In this document: piece after piece, positions 35,855 through 45,299 of the stretch
Layout: every line of letters begins with the position of its first letter
Numbering within the stretch: position 1 is the first letter of the stretch
Origin: Methylocaldum sp035627495
GTDB lineage: Bacteria; Pseudomonadota; Gammaproteobacteria; Methylococcales; Methylococcaceae
Reading direction: 5' to 3'
DNA: 64,000 nt
Assembly (NCBI RefSeq): GCF_035627495.1
Contig: NZ_DASPLO010000012.1
Span: forward strand, 8,971 to 72,970
Notes under the pieces: generated by a model
What the model saw: the letters and a program-made list of their open reading frames with translations, nothing else
Databases searched by the model: none
Told to the model about the DNA's origin: nothing
Program-made: the position numbers and the translations under genes

Positions 35855-37246
35855 TCAGGTCTTTTTCTTGTGCCTGATCAGGCGCCGGCGCTTTCGGACC
35901 TGCCGGGCGGTCAGCTCGTTGCGCTTGCCCTTGAACGGATTCTCGCTGCTCTTGAATTCGAGCTTGATCGGCGTTCCCTGGATGTCCAAGGCATCCCGAA
36001 AGGTGTTGATCAGATAGCGTTTGTACGCGCCCGGAACTTCTTCCGTCTGGTTGCCGTGGATCACGATGACCGGCGGGTTCTGACCGCCCTGATGGGCGTA
36101 TTTGAGCTTGATGCGACGGCCCCGGACCAAGGGAGGTTGGTGGGCGACCAAGGCATCCTGAAGGATTTTGGTTAGCCGCGAAGCGGACAAATCCCGCATC
36201 GAGGCATCGTAAATGGATTCGACCGTATCGAGCAGATTGCCCACACCGGTACCGTGCAGGGCGGAGATGTAATGTTTCTCCGCAAAATCGAGAAACGGCA
36301 GTTTCAAATCGATCTGGCGGCGGATTTGATCCTTCTGGTCCGGGCTCAGTCCATCCCATTTATTCAGGCCGATGATGAGCCCGCGGCCGATTTCCAGAAC
36401 CATTCCCAAAAGATTCGCGTCCTGGTCGGTCACCCCCTCGCGGGCATCGATCAGGAAGATCACCACGTGGGCCTTTTCGATGGCTTGAAGGGCTTTGATG
36501 ACGCTGAATTTTTCGATGGTTTCCGAAACTTTCCCGCGGCGGCGGATTCCGGCCGTATCGATCAGGGTATAGGCTTTGCCATGACGCTCGAAGGGGATGT
36601 AGACGCTATCCCGCGTGGTTCCGGGCTGGTCGTAAACGACCATCCGATTCTCGCCCAGAATGCGGTTCACCAAGGTGGATTTACCCACATTGGGGCGTCC
36701 CACCACGGCAATGCGGATGCCCGGCGATTCTTCCATGGATTCAGGCTCTTCCGGAGTCGGCAATCTTGCTTCCAGCTCGTCCAGCAGCGTGTCGATTCCG
36801 AGGGCATGGGAAGCCGAGATGGGATGTGGTTCACCGAGGCCAAGCGCGAAGAACTCGCCCGCCACTACGGCCAAATCCGCCCGGTCGATCTTGTTTACCA
36901 CCAGAAAAACGGGTTTCCCGGTCTTGCGCAAGCGTTCGGCTATGGCTTCGTCGCCGGCATTGAGGCCGTGCCGGGCGTCGACCAGCAACAGGATCAGGTC
37001 CGCTTCTTCCAACGCGTAACTCACCTGCCGCATCGCCTGCTCGTCGATGCCGGCGTCGGTCTCGACGATACCGCCGGTGTCGACCACGAAATAATCCCGC
37101 TGACCGCGTCTTACCCGGCCGTACTGCCGGTCGCGGGTCAAACCCGGAAAATCGGCGACGAGTGCGTCGCGGGTCCTGGTCAGATAATTGAATAAGGTGG
37201 ACTTGCCTACATTAGGGCGGCCCACCAGGGCGACCACGGGCAACAT
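35855..37246 (-). CDS. der: Ribosome-assembly GTPase Der (EngA)
   Basis: A 463-residue tandem GTPase acting in 50S subunit maturation. The first G domain has GRPNVGKSTLFN, DTGG and NKID; the second has GRPNVGKSTLVN, DTAG and NKWD. The C-terminal KH-like domain ends in the basic stretch KRRRLIRHKKKT. It begins 3 bases after bamB ends, the last gene of the conserved hisS-yfgM-bamB-der series. Confidence 0.98.
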   Translation of the reverse strand: MLPVVALVGRPNVGKSTLFNYLTRTRDALVADFPGLTRDRQYGRVRRGQRDYFVVDTGGIVETDAGIDEQAMRQVSYALEEADLILLLVDARHGLNAGDEAIAERLRKTGKPVFLVVNKIDRADLAVVAGEFFALGLGEPHPISASHALGIDTLLDELEARLPTPEEPESMEESPGIRIAVVGRPNVGKSTLVNRILGENRMVVYDQPGTTRDSVYIPFERHGKAYTLIDTAGIRRRGKVSETIEKFSVIKALQAIEKAHVVIFLIDAREGVTDQDANLLGMVLEIGRGLIIGLNKWDGLSPDQKDQIRRQIDLKLPFLDFAEKHYISALHGTGVGNLLDTVESIYDASMRDLSASRLTKILQDALVAHQPPLVRGRRIKLKYAHQGGQNPPVIVIHGNQTEEVPGAYKRYLINTFRDALDIQGTPIKLEFKSSENPFKGKRNELTARQVRKRRRLIRHKKKT

Positions 37247-37249
37247 GGG

Positions 37250-38479
37250 CTACTCCAATCGCAAACGGTCATCCGGGGAGCGCCCGGATGACCCTTCCAC
37301 CGCAACGGCGGCCACGGTGCCGCCGCTGGTATAAACGTAGATGACGTCGTCGAACACGACGGGCGCCGCCTCGATAGGATTCTTGTCGACTCTCACCCGC
37401 CCCACCAGGCTACCGTCTTCCTGGGAGAGCAGATGGAGATAACCTTCTAAATCGCCGACCACCACGTAATCCTTGACCAAAACCGGAGTCGTCAGACGCC
37501 GCTGGTGTAACTCGTCCTGCTTCCACAGATCGGCGCCGCTGCGTATGTCCAGTTGCCACACGTCGCTGCTGGCGTCGGTCACAAACAGGGTGCGGCGAGC
37601 CGCCGCCATACCGGCGTAAGAAGAAAGCTCGGTTCGGCGCCACTGCACCTCGCCGTCCCTTAACGATACTGCGGCCACGCCGCCTTGATAACCAGTCACG
37701 TAGATTGTGTCTCCCTTCACTATTGGATCGGAATCCATGTCGACCAAGCGCTCTATTTCGGAGCGGCCGTGAGGCAAGGCGACGGTCGCTTCCCACTCGG
37801 GTTTGCCGTCCGAGAGGCTCAGGGTGATCAGTTTGCCGCTGCCATAACCGTCCAGCACCAAATCGTCTGCAATCGTCGGCGAACCTCGGCTGCGAATCGA
37901 AAGCGCCGGTATCGTGCGGTCATGATACCAGCGTGTCGCACCGGTTTTTTCATCGAGCGCGGTGATGCGTCCGTCGCTGCTCCGCACCACCACCGTGTCG
38001 CCCTCGACGCGCGGCAAGGCGAGAATCTCGCTGGACACGTTAGTCTTCCAGAGAATCGAACCGTCGCCGTCACTCAGAGCGACCACCTCGGCGTTGCTGG
38101 TGCCGAGTATGAGCTTGCTCTCACCGGCCACGGGTCCGGCGGAAACGGGCAGCTCGATATCCACTGACCACAGCTTGTCGCCGTTGAGGCGACTGCGGGC
38201 CTGTACTTTGCCTTTACGGTCGGCAGCGAAAACCTTGTCTTCGGTGACGGCGGGAACCAAGTTGACGTACTGCTTGGCATAGCCTTTACCCACCGAGGCG
38301 TCCCAAAGCACCGTCATCTTAACCGCCGGCTCGAAATCTTCGAGTTCCGCGGGAGGGTCGACATTGTCCGAACTGCCGAAATACTCTCCGATACCGGAAG
38401 CCGCCTCTTTCAGGGCGCCCAGACCGCTACAGCCCGTCAGCAGCAAGCTGTACAAGAACAAAATAAGAAAACGACGCAT
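37250..38479 (-). CDS. bamB: Outer-membrane assembly lipoprotein BamB
   Basis: A 409-residue lipoprotein of the BAM complex. Signal peptide with lipobox LLLTGCSG (Cys about residue 17), followed by an eight-bladed PQQ-like beta-propeller with repeated blade ends such as GSILWKTNVS, GATRWYHD, GEVQWRRTE and GADLWKQDE. Its ATG overlaps the yfgM stop by one base. It helps insert beta-barrel proteins into the outer membrane. Confidence 0.96.
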   Translation of the reverse strand: MRRFLILFLYSLLLTGCSGLGALKEAASGIGEYFGSSDNVDPPAELEDFEPAVKMTVLWDASVGKGYAKQYVNLVPAVTEDKVFAADRKGKVQARSRLNGDKLWSVDIELPVSAGPVAGESKLILGTSNAEVVALSDGDGSILWKTNVSSEILALPRVEGDTVVVRSSDGRITALDEKTGATRWYHDRTIPALSIRSRGSPTIADDLVLDGYGSGKLITLSLSDGKPEWEATVALPHGRSEIERLVDMDSDPIVKGDTIYVTGYQGGVAAVSLRDGEVQWRRTELSSYAGMAAARRTLFVTDASSDVWQLDIRSGADLWKQDELHQRRLTTPVLVKDYVVVGDLEGYLHLLSQEDGSLVGRVRVDKNPIEAAPVVFDDVIYVYTSGGTVAAVAVEGSSGRSPDDRLRLE

Positions 38480-39126
38480 CAGGGCCCAGCAGGTTTCGGC
38501 GCGGTCGGCAAATCGTTGAGCTTCAGCTCCAGCAGCGGGGAGGGTTCACCGAATTGTTTCGCCGTTTCGTAAGCCTTGCGGGCTTCATCCGGCCGATTGG
38601 CGGCGGCGTACAAATCGCCTTTGAGCTCTTCGTAGAGTCCCGCAAATTTGCCCATCTGCTCCGAGGTCAGGGGTTCCAGCATGCCCAGCGCCGGGCCGAT
38701 TTCGCCCGAAGCCAGCATCACCTGCCCGAGACGAAGCCTTGCGATATGCTTGAAATTTTCGTCCTTGGTTTTGGCGAGGGTTTCTTCCAGGATCGTCTTC
38801 GCGCCGGCCAAATCGTTGGAGTCGACCTTGAGCTTGGCGAGCAGCAACCGGGCGTAATCGGCATACGTGGTCGACGGATACGTGGCAACGACCCGCTCGC
38901 CCAATTTGATTGCCGGTTCGGTTTGCTTGGTTTCGGCCGCCTTCAGCATCTGCTGATAAAGATTGGACGCCTGCTCCTGCTGGGTCCGGACATTGCCTTG
39001 CCACATGTTCCAACCGATGATAACCGCGACACCCAGCAGAACACCGAGAATTAGCGATTGCCGATTTTCTTTCCACCACCGCTGGAGCGCTTCTAACCGC
39101 TCTTCTTCCGTCAAATAAGCTTCCAC
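38479..39126 (-). CDS. yfgM: YfgM-family periplasmic-chaperone/SecYEG accessory protein
   Basis: A 215-residue protein with an N-terminal membrane helix (LILGVLLGVAVIIGWNMW) after the conserved start EEERLEALQRWWKENRQS, and a periplasmic TPR-like domain (DYARLLLAKLKVDSNDLAGAK). YfgM associates with SecYEG and PpiD. It is one base overlapped with bamB and 15 bases from hisS, as in many gammaproteobacteria. Confidence 0.95.
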   Translation of the reverse strand: MEAYLTEEERLEALQRWWKENRQSLILGVLLGVAVIIGWNMWQGNVRTQQEQASNLYQQMLKAAETKQTEPAIKLGERVVATYPSTTYADYARLLLAKLKVDSNDLAGAKTILEETLAKTKDENFKHIARLRLGQVMLASGEIGPALGMLEPLTSEQMGKFAGLYEELKGDLYAAANRPDEARKAYETAKQFGEPSPLLELKLNDLPTAPKPAGP

Positions 39127-39141
39127 TCGAACCTCGTCGCG

Positions 39142-40410
39142 TTAAATGAGTGTTTGCAAAAAAGGGATCAATTCGGATTGCGAAAGAGTCGCCTGATCGG
39201 CGTCCGTGCGTAAGTGCTTGATGCCGATCAGCTGATCTCGCGCCTCATCGTCGCCCATGATCAATGCCAGAGCGGCGCCGCTTTTGTCCGCCCGCTTGAA
39301 CTGGCTTTTAAAACTGCCGCCCCCGCAGTTCACCAGGAGCCTCAAGCCCGGCAGAGCATCGCGCAAAGTCTCGGCCAGCAAGGCTCCCCGCCGTTCGGCG
39401 TGCTCACCCACGCGGATCAGATAGGCGTGGGGATGCGCCGCGGCATCAAGCTTTTCGGGGGCATCGAGGAGCTCGATCAGCCGCTCAACTCCGAGGGCAA
39501 ACCCGATCGCGGAGGAGGCTTTGCCACCCAGCTGTTCGATCAGACCGTCGTAACGCCCACCGGCGCAGACCGTACCCTGAGCCCCCAGCTCGTGAGTCAC
39601 CCATTCGAAAACCGTCCGCGAATAATAATCGAGACCACGCACCAGCCGGGGGTTCACCGAGTATGCGATGCCGGCCTCGTCGAGAAGCTCCTTCAGCCGT
39701 TGAAAGTGAACTCTGGATTCCTCGCCCAGTTCATCCGCCAAAATCGGAGCCGCCTGAATCAGCTCGTGCATGGCGGGATTTTTGGTGTCAAGAATACGCA
39801 AAGGGTTGGATTCCAAGCGTCTCTGGCTGTCTTCGTCCAGCTGCCCGTAGTGCGCGCGGAAGAACTCCACCAGCTTGGCGCGATACACGTGCCGCTCTTC
39901 GGCCGTGCCCAGGGTGTTGATCTGCAATTCGAGCTTGTGCGCGATCCCCAGTTCCCGCCACAACCGGAAGCTCAGCAAAATCAGCTCGGCATCAATGTCG
40001 GGACTCGCCATGCCGTAAGTTTCAACACCAACTTGGTGGAATTGGCGGTAGCGGCCCTTCTGCGGGCGCTCGTGCCGAAACATCGGCCCTGCATACCACA
40101 ACCGGCTCACCTGGTTATGCAGCAGGCCGTGCTCCATGCAAGCTCGTAAGCAGCCCGCCGTACCTTCCGGACGCAAGGTCAAAGAATCGCCGTTGCGGTC
40201 CTCGAAGGTATACATTTCCTTTTCGACGATGTCCGTGACCTCGCCGATGGAGCGTTTGAACAGCTCGGTCTTTTCCACCAGCGGCAGACGGATTTCCTGA
40301 TAGCCGTAGCTCGCCATGACGCGGCGCACGACCGACTCGACATGCTGCCAGCGCGGCGCGTGATCCGGCAAAATGTCGTGCATACCGCGAACGGCCTGAA
40401 TTTTTTCCAT
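39142..40410 (-). CDS. hisS: Histidyl-tRNA synthetase
   Basis: A 422-residue class II synthetase. Motif 1 and 2 blocks (GMHDILPD, LRPEGTAGCLRA, MFRHERPQKGRYRQFHQ), the histidine-A segments LVRGLDYYSRTVFEW and AGGRYDGLIEQLGG, and motif 3 IGFALGVERLIELL are all present. The C-terminal anticodon-binding domain follows. It charges tRNA-His. Thirty-nine bases separate it from pilW. Confidence 0.98.
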   Translation of the reverse strand: MEKIQAVRGMHDILPDHAPRWQHVESVVRRVMASYGYQEIRLPLVEKTELFKRSIGEVTDIVEKEMYTFEDRNGDSLTLRPEGTAGCLRACMEHGLLHNQVSRLWYAGPMFRHERPQKGRYRQFHQVGVETYGMASPDIDAELILLSFRLWRELGIAHKLELQINTLGTAEERHVYRAKLVEFFRAHYGQLDEDSQRRLESNPLRILDTKNPAMHELIQAAPILADELGEESRVHFQRLKELLDEAGIAYSVNPRLVRGLDYYSRTVFEWVTHELGAQGTVCAGGRYDGLIEQLGGKASSAIGFALGVERLIELLDAPEKLDAAAHPHAYLIRVGEHAERRGALLAETLRDALPGLRLLVNCGGGSFKSQFKRADKSGAALALIMGDDEARDQLIGIKHLRTDADQATLSQSELIPFLQTLI

Positions 40411-40449
40411 GATCGAAAGGTATGTCGTGGGGTTGTTTAACAGCGGGAA

Positions 40450-41220
40450 TCAATCCACGGTGGCGTAGCGCTTGGCCTGCACGGCCTCCTTGCTGCCGGG
40501 AAACCGGGTCCGCAAAGTCTTCGCATATTCTTTGGCCGTTCGGAAATTGCCGAGCGCCGCTTCGGTCTCCATGCCGACCCATAGCGATCTCGGGTCCGGC
40601 GCCGCCACGGCATGGTAGCGCTCCAAAAAAGCGCGCGCGGACATGTGTTGACCGGTCTCGCGGCTTAGCTCAGCCATCTCGAGCAGGGCCGGCGGGAAAC
40701 GGGAGTCATATTCCAGCGCCTGACGCAGATATTGCTCGGCGTCCGCCTTTTTACCCGCCGACCGGGCGCAAAGCCCGGCATTGGTGAGCGCAATCCAGGG
40801 CGAGTTATAGAGCTTCGAACCGATAACCGTCTGGAACTGGCTCATGGCCTCGGCATACTGGCCCTGGGCACACAAAAAACGGCCGTAATTGTTGCGGACG
40901 CCGAAGTTATCGGAGTTTGCCGATAACGCCTTCTTGAACTGTTGTTCGGCGTCGGCCGGCTGATCCAGCCGCTGATAGAGCACCGCCAGCGCGTTGTAGG
41001 CCTCGCTGTTTCGTCCATCCAGCTCGGTGGCCCGCGTCAGATCCTGCAAGGCAACCTGGTAGTTGCCCGCCTCCATGTATTGAACGCCCTTCTGGACGTA
41101 GACCTCGGATTCGCTGAGCGAGCCGTAGGGGTCGTTAGAGCCGGTATTGCGCGCTTTCGACGCGCTGCAGGCGGCGAGCACCATGCACAATACCAGACAA
41201 ACCAGAACGCGAAGCTTCAT
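40450..41220 (-). CDS. pilW: Type IV pilus biogenesis lipoprotein PilW/PilF
   Basis: A 256-residue TPR lipoprotein that assists outer-membrane secretin assembly in type IV pili. Lipobox VLAACSA (Cys about residue 19), then TPR repeats: YVQKGVQYMEAGNYQVALQDL, EAYNALAVLYQRLDQPADAEQ, VRNNYGRFLCAQGQYAEAMSQF and TNAGLCARSAGKKADAEQYL. ATG 41220 overlaps the rlmN stop by four bases, so translation is coupled. Confidence 0.94.
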   Translation of the reverse strand: MKLRVLVCLVLCMVLAACSASKARNTGSNDPYGSLSESEVYVQKGVQYMEAGNYQVALQDLTRATELDGRNSEAYNALAVLYQRLDQPADAEQQFKKALSANSDNFGVRNNYGRFLCAQGQYAEAMSQFQTVIGSKLYNSPWIALTNAGLCARSAGKKADAEQYLRQALEYDSRFPPALLEMAELSRETGQHMSARAFLERYHAVAAPDPRSLWVGMETEAALGNFRTAKEYAKTLRTRFPGSKEAVQAKRYATVD

Positions 41221-42317
41221 GACTGTGCAACCTGTAACCGGTGATGCCGACGCGTGCGATCGTTCACCCGTCCGACCAATTGCCCGCAGGCCGCGTCGAT
41301 ATCGCCGCCACGGGTCTTGCGAGTAGTGGTGGTCAATCCGGCGACGTGCAGCATCTCGCTGAACCGGCGTATGGTTTCGGGGCTGGAGCACCGGTAGTTG
41401 GAGCCGGGAAACGGGTTAAACGGAATCAGGTTGACCTTGGATGGCACATGGCTCAACAGCCGAATCAAAGCCTTGGCATGTGCGGGCGTGTCGTTGATGC
41501 CATCCAGCATCACGTATTCGAACGTCACCTTGCGGCGGTTTTCGCGGCCCACGTAGCGCTTGCAGGCCGCCAGGAGCTCCTTGATCGGGTATTTCCGGTT
41601 GATCGGCACCAGTTCGTTGCGCAATTCGTCGTCCGGCGCGTGCAGCGAAACGGCCAGGCTGATGTCGGTCACTTCGGCAAGCCTGTCCAAGGCCGGAACT
41701 ATACCTGAGGTGCTGAGCGTCACCCGCCGCTTGGAGAGCCCGTAGGCGAAGTCGTCCAGCATCAAATTGGTGGCAGCGACCACGTTGTTGAAGTTGAGCA
41801 AGGGCTCGCCCATGCCCATGAGCACCACGTTGGTCACCCGGTCTTCGCCGAGTTCGCGCCGGGCCACCCAAAGCTGGCTGATGATTTCGGCAGCGCTCAG
41901 GTTGCGATTGAAACCTTGTTTCGCCGTAGAGCAAAACGAACATTCCAGGGCGCAACCCACCTGGGACGAAATGCATAAGGTGCCGCGGCCATCCTCGGGA
42001 ATGAATACCGTCTCGATGCGATTCTGCTCATCCAGTCGCAGCAGCCACTTGCGAGTGCCGTCCGAGGATTTTTGCGCGTAGACGATCTCCGGCACCCGAA
42101 TTTCGCAACGCTCGGCCAGCTGCGTACGCAGCGACTTGCTCAGGTTGGTCATCGCCGAAAGGTCGTCGACGCCGCGCTGATGTATCCATTGCAGCAGTTG
42201 CGTCGCACGAAAAGGCTTTTCCCCGATCTCGACGAAGAAGGCTTCCATTGCCTTCCGGTCGAGGCCGAGAAGATTCAGCTTTTCGCTGGAATTAGCGGGT
42301 ACGGGGGCAGAGCTCAT
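41217..42317 (-). CDS. rlmN: Dual-specificity 23S rRNA/tRNA adenine C2 methyltransferase RlmN
   Basis: A 366-residue radical-SAM enzyme making m2A at 23S rRNA A2503 and tRNA A37. The 4Fe-4S motif is CALECSFC (CX3CX2C), with GMGEPLLNFNNV, SVSLHAPDDELRNEL and the methyl-carrying cysteine region near CSSPETIRRFSEM. ATG 42317 (MSSAPVPANS) is chosen for the AAAGAGA upstream; it overlaps the ndk 3' end by 26 bases. Longer frames run into ndk. Confidence 0.97.
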   Translation of the reverse strand: MSSAPVPANSSEKLNLLGLDRKAMEAFFVEIGEKPFRATQLLQWIHQRGVDDLSAMTNLSKSLRTQLAERCEIRVPEIVYAQKSSDGTRKWLLRLDEQNRIETVFIPEDGRGTLCISSQVGCALECSFCSTAKQGFNRNLSAAEIISQLWVARRELGEDRVTNVVLMGMGEPLLNFNNVVAATNLMLDDFAYGLSKRRVTLSTSGIVPALDRLAEVTDISLAVSLHAPDDELRNELVPINRKYPIKELLAACKRYVGRENRRKVTFEYVMLDGINDTPAHAKALIRLLSHVPSKVNLIPFNPFPGSNYRCSSPETIRRFSEMLHVAGLTTTTRKTRGGDIDAACGQLVGRVNDRTRRHHRLQVAQS

Positions 42318-42723
42318 TCTCTTTGAAGAAAAATGCGATTTCCTGTGCCGCCGTATCCGGTCCGTCGGAACCGTGCACCGCATTTTCGTCGATGCTGACG
42401 GCAAAATCGGCACGGATGGTGCCGGGTGCGGCTTCCTTAGGATTGGTGGCGCCCATGATGTCACGGTTCTTGGCAATAGCGTTTTCGCCTTCGAGCACCT
42501 GCACCATCACGGGCCCGGTGATCATGAAGCTCACCAGATCGTTAAAGAACGGCCTTGCTTTGTGAACGGCATAAAATCCTTCCGCTTGCTCGCGGGAAAG
42601 ATGCAGCATTTTAGCCGCGACAATTTTAAGCCCCGCTTTTTCGAAGCGGCTGTAAATCTCGCCGATCACGTTCTTGGCTACAGCGTCGGGTTTGATGATG
42701 GACAAGGTGCGTTCGACCGCCAT
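42292..42723 (-). CDS. ndk: Nucleoside diphosphate kinase
   Basis: A 143-residue NDP kinase balancing (d)NTP pools. Start ERTLSIIKPDAVAKNVIGEI, active-site histidine in NAVHGSDGPDTA (the NxxHGSD motif), and ATNPKEAAPGTIRADF are diagnostic. AAGGAGAT lies directly before the ATG. It precedes rlmN, as in E. coli. Confidence 0.98.
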   Translation of the reverse strand: MAVERTLSIIKPDAVAKNVIGEIYSRFEKAGLKIVAAKMLHLSREQAEGFYAVHKARPFFNDLVSFMITGPVMVQVLEGENAIAKNRDIMGATNPKEAAPGTIRADFAVSIDENAVHGSDGPDTAAQEIAFFFKENELCPRTR

Positions 42724-42765
42724 GGGATCTCCTTGATTCGGATTCGCCGGTGTTGTGTAGTGAAT

Positions 42766-42789
42766 GAAAGCCGAGCGCTCTCGGCTTTC
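42766..42789. other. Perfect hairpin between iscA and ndk
   Basis: GAAAGCCGAG (42766-42775), loop CGCT, then CTCGGCTTTC (42780-42789). Neither side has a suitable T-tract downstream on its own strand, so it is not a standard intrinsic terminator; it could shape the iscA-ndk mRNA. The remaining bases up to 42939 show nothing coding. Confidence 0.5.
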
Positions 42790-42939
42790 GGAAAAAATGC
42801 TTGCCGCCCAAATACGGGCAGATAAAACACCGGGATTCTACTGGAAATTTCAGCCGATGATAAGAAATACCCAACCTAGAAGCTGTTTTCAAGCACCAGG
42901 GGCATTGCCATGGCGGCGCACAGCAGGCTGAAGACCGTT

Positions 42940-43263
42940 CTAGACGGCGAAACTCTCCCCGCAACCGCAAGTGGCTTTAACATTGGGATTGTCGAACCGA
43001 AACGCTTCGTTGATGCCTTCCCGGCGATAATCCACCTGAATGCCTTCCAGATAGGCCAGATCGCTATCTCTAACGATGACTTTCACGCCATGCTGTTCGA
43101 ATACGGCATCGTCCGATTCGACCGCGTCTGCATAATCGACCACGTAGGCAAAGCCCGTGCAGCCGGATTTTTTCACGCCGAGCCTGAGCCCTACTCCCTT
43201 GCCGCGTTTTTGCAGTTGTTTGGCGATCTGCTGCGCCGCTTTTTCGGTTAACGTAACGGACAT
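42940..43263 (-). CDS. iscA: A-type Fe-S carrier IscA
   Basis: A 107-residue HesB/IscA protein that carries iron or Fe-S clusters to apoproteins. The three cluster cysteines are visible: C35 in KKSGCTGFAYV and C99/C101 in TCGCGESF. The segment GLRLGVKKSGCTGFAYVVDY is closer to IscA than to ErpA. It follows the cysteine desulfurase gene by about 120 bases. No iscU, hscBA or fdx lies between. Confidence 0.95.
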   Translation of the reverse strand: MSVTLTEKAAQQIAKQLQKRGKGVGLRLGVKKSGCTGFAYVVDYADAVESDDAVFEQHGVKVIVRDSDLAYLEGIQVDYRREGINEAFRFDNPNVKATCGCGESFAV

Positions 43264-43384
43264 AAGCTATCTCTCGAATCGCTGGTTCAAAAAACTTGCA
43301 GGCGCTTAAAGCATGCTCTTAGAGGCTGGTTTCAGACATCATGAGCAACGCCGGCAGGCGGTGCGTGAGCTTGAAGACAGCTTC

Positions 43385-44545
43385 TTAGACAATCGGCATC
43401 GCCGGTGTTGCGCCCCGGCTTTCAGGAATGGGTACGCGGACGACCTTTTTCAAGGCCTCCAGAAAACGGTCGGCCTCCGCCTCGGTGTTGCCCTTGCCGA
43501 AGCTCGCGCGAATCGCGCTTTTGGCAATCACAGGGTCGACTCCCATGGCTATGAGTACCGGGCTGGGCTCGCCCGCACCGCTGGCGCACGCGGAACCGCT
43601 GGACAACGCGAAGCCTTGCCGGTCCAGACTCATAACCAGCGCCTCGCCATCGTAGCCGGCCACGCCGAACTGCACGGTATTGGGTAGCCGCTCCACATGC
43701 TCGGCGAACAAGGTCGCACCGGGCATAGCCTTCAGCCCGGCTTCCAGCCGCTTGCGGAGGCCGAGCAGATGAGCCTGTCTTTCCGCCAATTCGGACAACG
43801 CCAACTCCGCCGCTTTACCGAAACCGACGATAGCCGCCACGTTCTCGGTGCCGCCGCGCAGCCCTTGCTCCTGTCCGCCGCCATGCAACAAGGGTTCGAT
43901 CGTGACGGTTTTGTCGAGGATCAGCGCGCCCACGCCTTTGGGACCATAAATCTTGTGTCCCGAGAGGGACATCGCATGCGCGCCGCTAGCTTTGAAGTCG
44001 ACCGGAACCTTGCCCGCCGCCTGCACCGCATCGCAATGAAAAACAACGCCGCGCTCGCGAAGCAAGCCGACAATCGGCGCGATATCCTGTATCACGCCGG
44101 TTTCATTGTTCGCCATCATGAGCGTGACGAATCGGAGATCACCAACCGGCAAAGACTCTACGAAAGAGGGATCGGCCACGCCGTCCCGATTCACCGGGAT
44201 CGTCGCCACCCGCCAGCCTCTTGGCTTTAAAAATTCCAGCGGCTCCAAAACCGACGGATGCTCGGTGGCGCCTGCGGCGATCAGTCCCGGCTCGCGGGAA
44301 AAAGCCAGGCCCTTCAAAGCCAAGTTGTTGGCCTCTGTCCCGCCGCTGGTAAAAACAATCTCGGACGGATGCGCGCCAACCAAGGCAGCAACCTGTTCCC
44401 GCGCCGTATCGACCGCGCCGCGGCAGACCCGTCCCATGCGGTATAGGCTGGAGGGATTGCCGTAAAAGGCGCTCAGATAGGGCGCCATTGCGTCCAAGAC
44501 GCGCTCATCCAGCGGTGTGGTCGCATTGTGATCGAAATAGATCAT
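43385..44545 (-). CDS. Cysteine desulfurase (NifS/IscS family)
   Basis: A 386-residue PLP enzyme supplying sulfur for Fe-S clusters. Seen: MIYFDHNATTPLDERVLDAM, TSGGTEANNLAL, PLP lysine in LSGHKIYGPKGVGAL, and the catalytic-loop cysteine in ALSSGSACASGAGEPS. The short loop sequence and length resemble NifS-type group I enzymes rather than canonical IscS (about 404 residues). It lies 12 bases after iscR, so probably autoregulated with it. I leave the symbol open between iscS and nifS. Confidence 0.92.
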   Translation of the reverse strand: MIYFDHNATTPLDERVLDAMAPYLSAFYGNPSSLYRMGRVCRGAVDTAREQVAALVGAHPSEIVFTSGGTEANNLALKGLAFSREPGLIAAGATEHPSVLEPLEFLKPRGWRVATIPVNRDGVADPSFVESLPVGDLRFVTLMMANNETGVIQDIAPIVGLLRERGVVFHCDAVQAAGKVPVDFKASGAHAMSLSGHKIYGPKGVGALILDKTVTIEPLLHGGGQEQGLRGGTENVAAIVGFGKAAELALSELAERQAHLLGLRKRLEAGLKAMPGATLFAEHVERLPNTVQFGVAGYDGEALVMSLDRQGFALSSGSACASGAGEPSPVLIAMGVDPVIAKSAIRASFGKGNTEAEADRFLEALKKVVRVPIPESRGATPAMPIV

Positions 44546-44557
44546 TTCGGCAGAACG

Positions 44558-45046
44558 CTAAAGCCGCGTTTCCCGGCGCAACAGAATATCGATGCCTTGG
44601 ACGCCGGTGGCCTGCTTGTCCTGACGCTCGGCGACCTGGCGAACGCTCTTGCGCTGCAGGACGTCTTGCAGACTGATGGATGCCAGATAGCCGCGGATTT
44701 GATCGCTCAGCCCCATCCACAGATCGTGGGTTAGGCAGGGCTGGTTGTTTTGACAGTTGGCCTTGCCGCCGCAGCGCGTCGAGTCGATGGCTTCGTCGAC
44801 CGCGACAATGATGTCGGCGATGCTGATTTGGCTGGCATCGCGGCTCAATTGATAGCCGCCACCGGGCCCTCGCACCCCCTCAACCATTCCCGCCCGACGC
44901 AAACGCGCGAACAATTGCTCCAGGTAAGACAACGAGATGTGTTGTCGCTTGGCGATATCGGTCAACGTCACCGGCCTTTTTTCGCTATGATAGGCCAGAT
45001 CCAGCATGGCGGTGACGGCGTAGCGGCCTTTCGTCGTTAAGCGCAC
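44558..45046 (-). CDS. iscR: Fe-S cluster regulator IscR
   Basis: A 162-residue Rrf2-family transcription factor. The winged HTH begins MRLTTKGRYAVTAMLDLAYH and continues ISLSYLEQLFARLRRAGMV. The 2Fe-2S ligands C92, C98 and C104 are present in RCGGKANCQNNQPCLTHDLW. Holo-IscR represses its own operon; a matching site lies at 45096-45120 upstream. It leads the cysteine desulfurase and iscA genes. Confidence 0.97.
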   Translation of the reverse strand: MRLTTKGRYAVTAMLDLAYHSEKRPVTLTDIAKRQHISLSYLEQLFARLRRAGMVEGVRGPGGGYQLSRDASQISIADIIVAVDEAIDSTRCGGKANCQNNQPCLTHDLWMGLSDQIRGYLASISLQDVLQRKSVRQVAERQDKQATGVQGIDILLRRETRL

Positions 45047-45095
45047 GGAATGACTCCCGAAATTTCACACTAATATCGTGGGAATTCAGGTTCAC

Positions 45096-45120
45096 ATATC
45101 CTAGAAAAATAGTCAATTAT
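45096..45120 (-). promoter_or_regulatory. Type-1 IscR binding site overlapping the iscR promoter
   Basis: Read on the minus strand, ATAATTGACT-ATTTTTC-TAGGATAT agrees at about 20 of 25 positions with the type-1 IscR motif ATASYYGACTRWWWYAGTCRRSTAT. It contains a -35-like TTGACT and lies 50-75 bases before the iscR start. Feedback repression by 2Fe-2S IscR is expected from E. coli. Confidence 0.6.
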
Positions 45121-45299
45121 TCGGGCATCATTTCGTTTTTTCTGTCAAGACGAATCGGTGCTTTTCTATCTCGCTTCGCGGGGCCATCAGCCATAACGGG
45201 GTTAAAAAACAGATAGCGCCGCTCTCGTCAATGCTGAACCAACCCGAAAAAACGCCCTAGACACCGGCACAAAAGCCGCAAGATTGAATCGGCGCGAAG

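Noticed and set aside
36254..37195. 313-residue plus-strand frame opposite der
   Set aside because: der is certain on the minus strand; the frame has no recognisable domain.
42766..42789. Hairpin as an intrinsic terminator between iscA and ndk
   Set aside because: A perfect stem, but no T-tract follows it on either strand.
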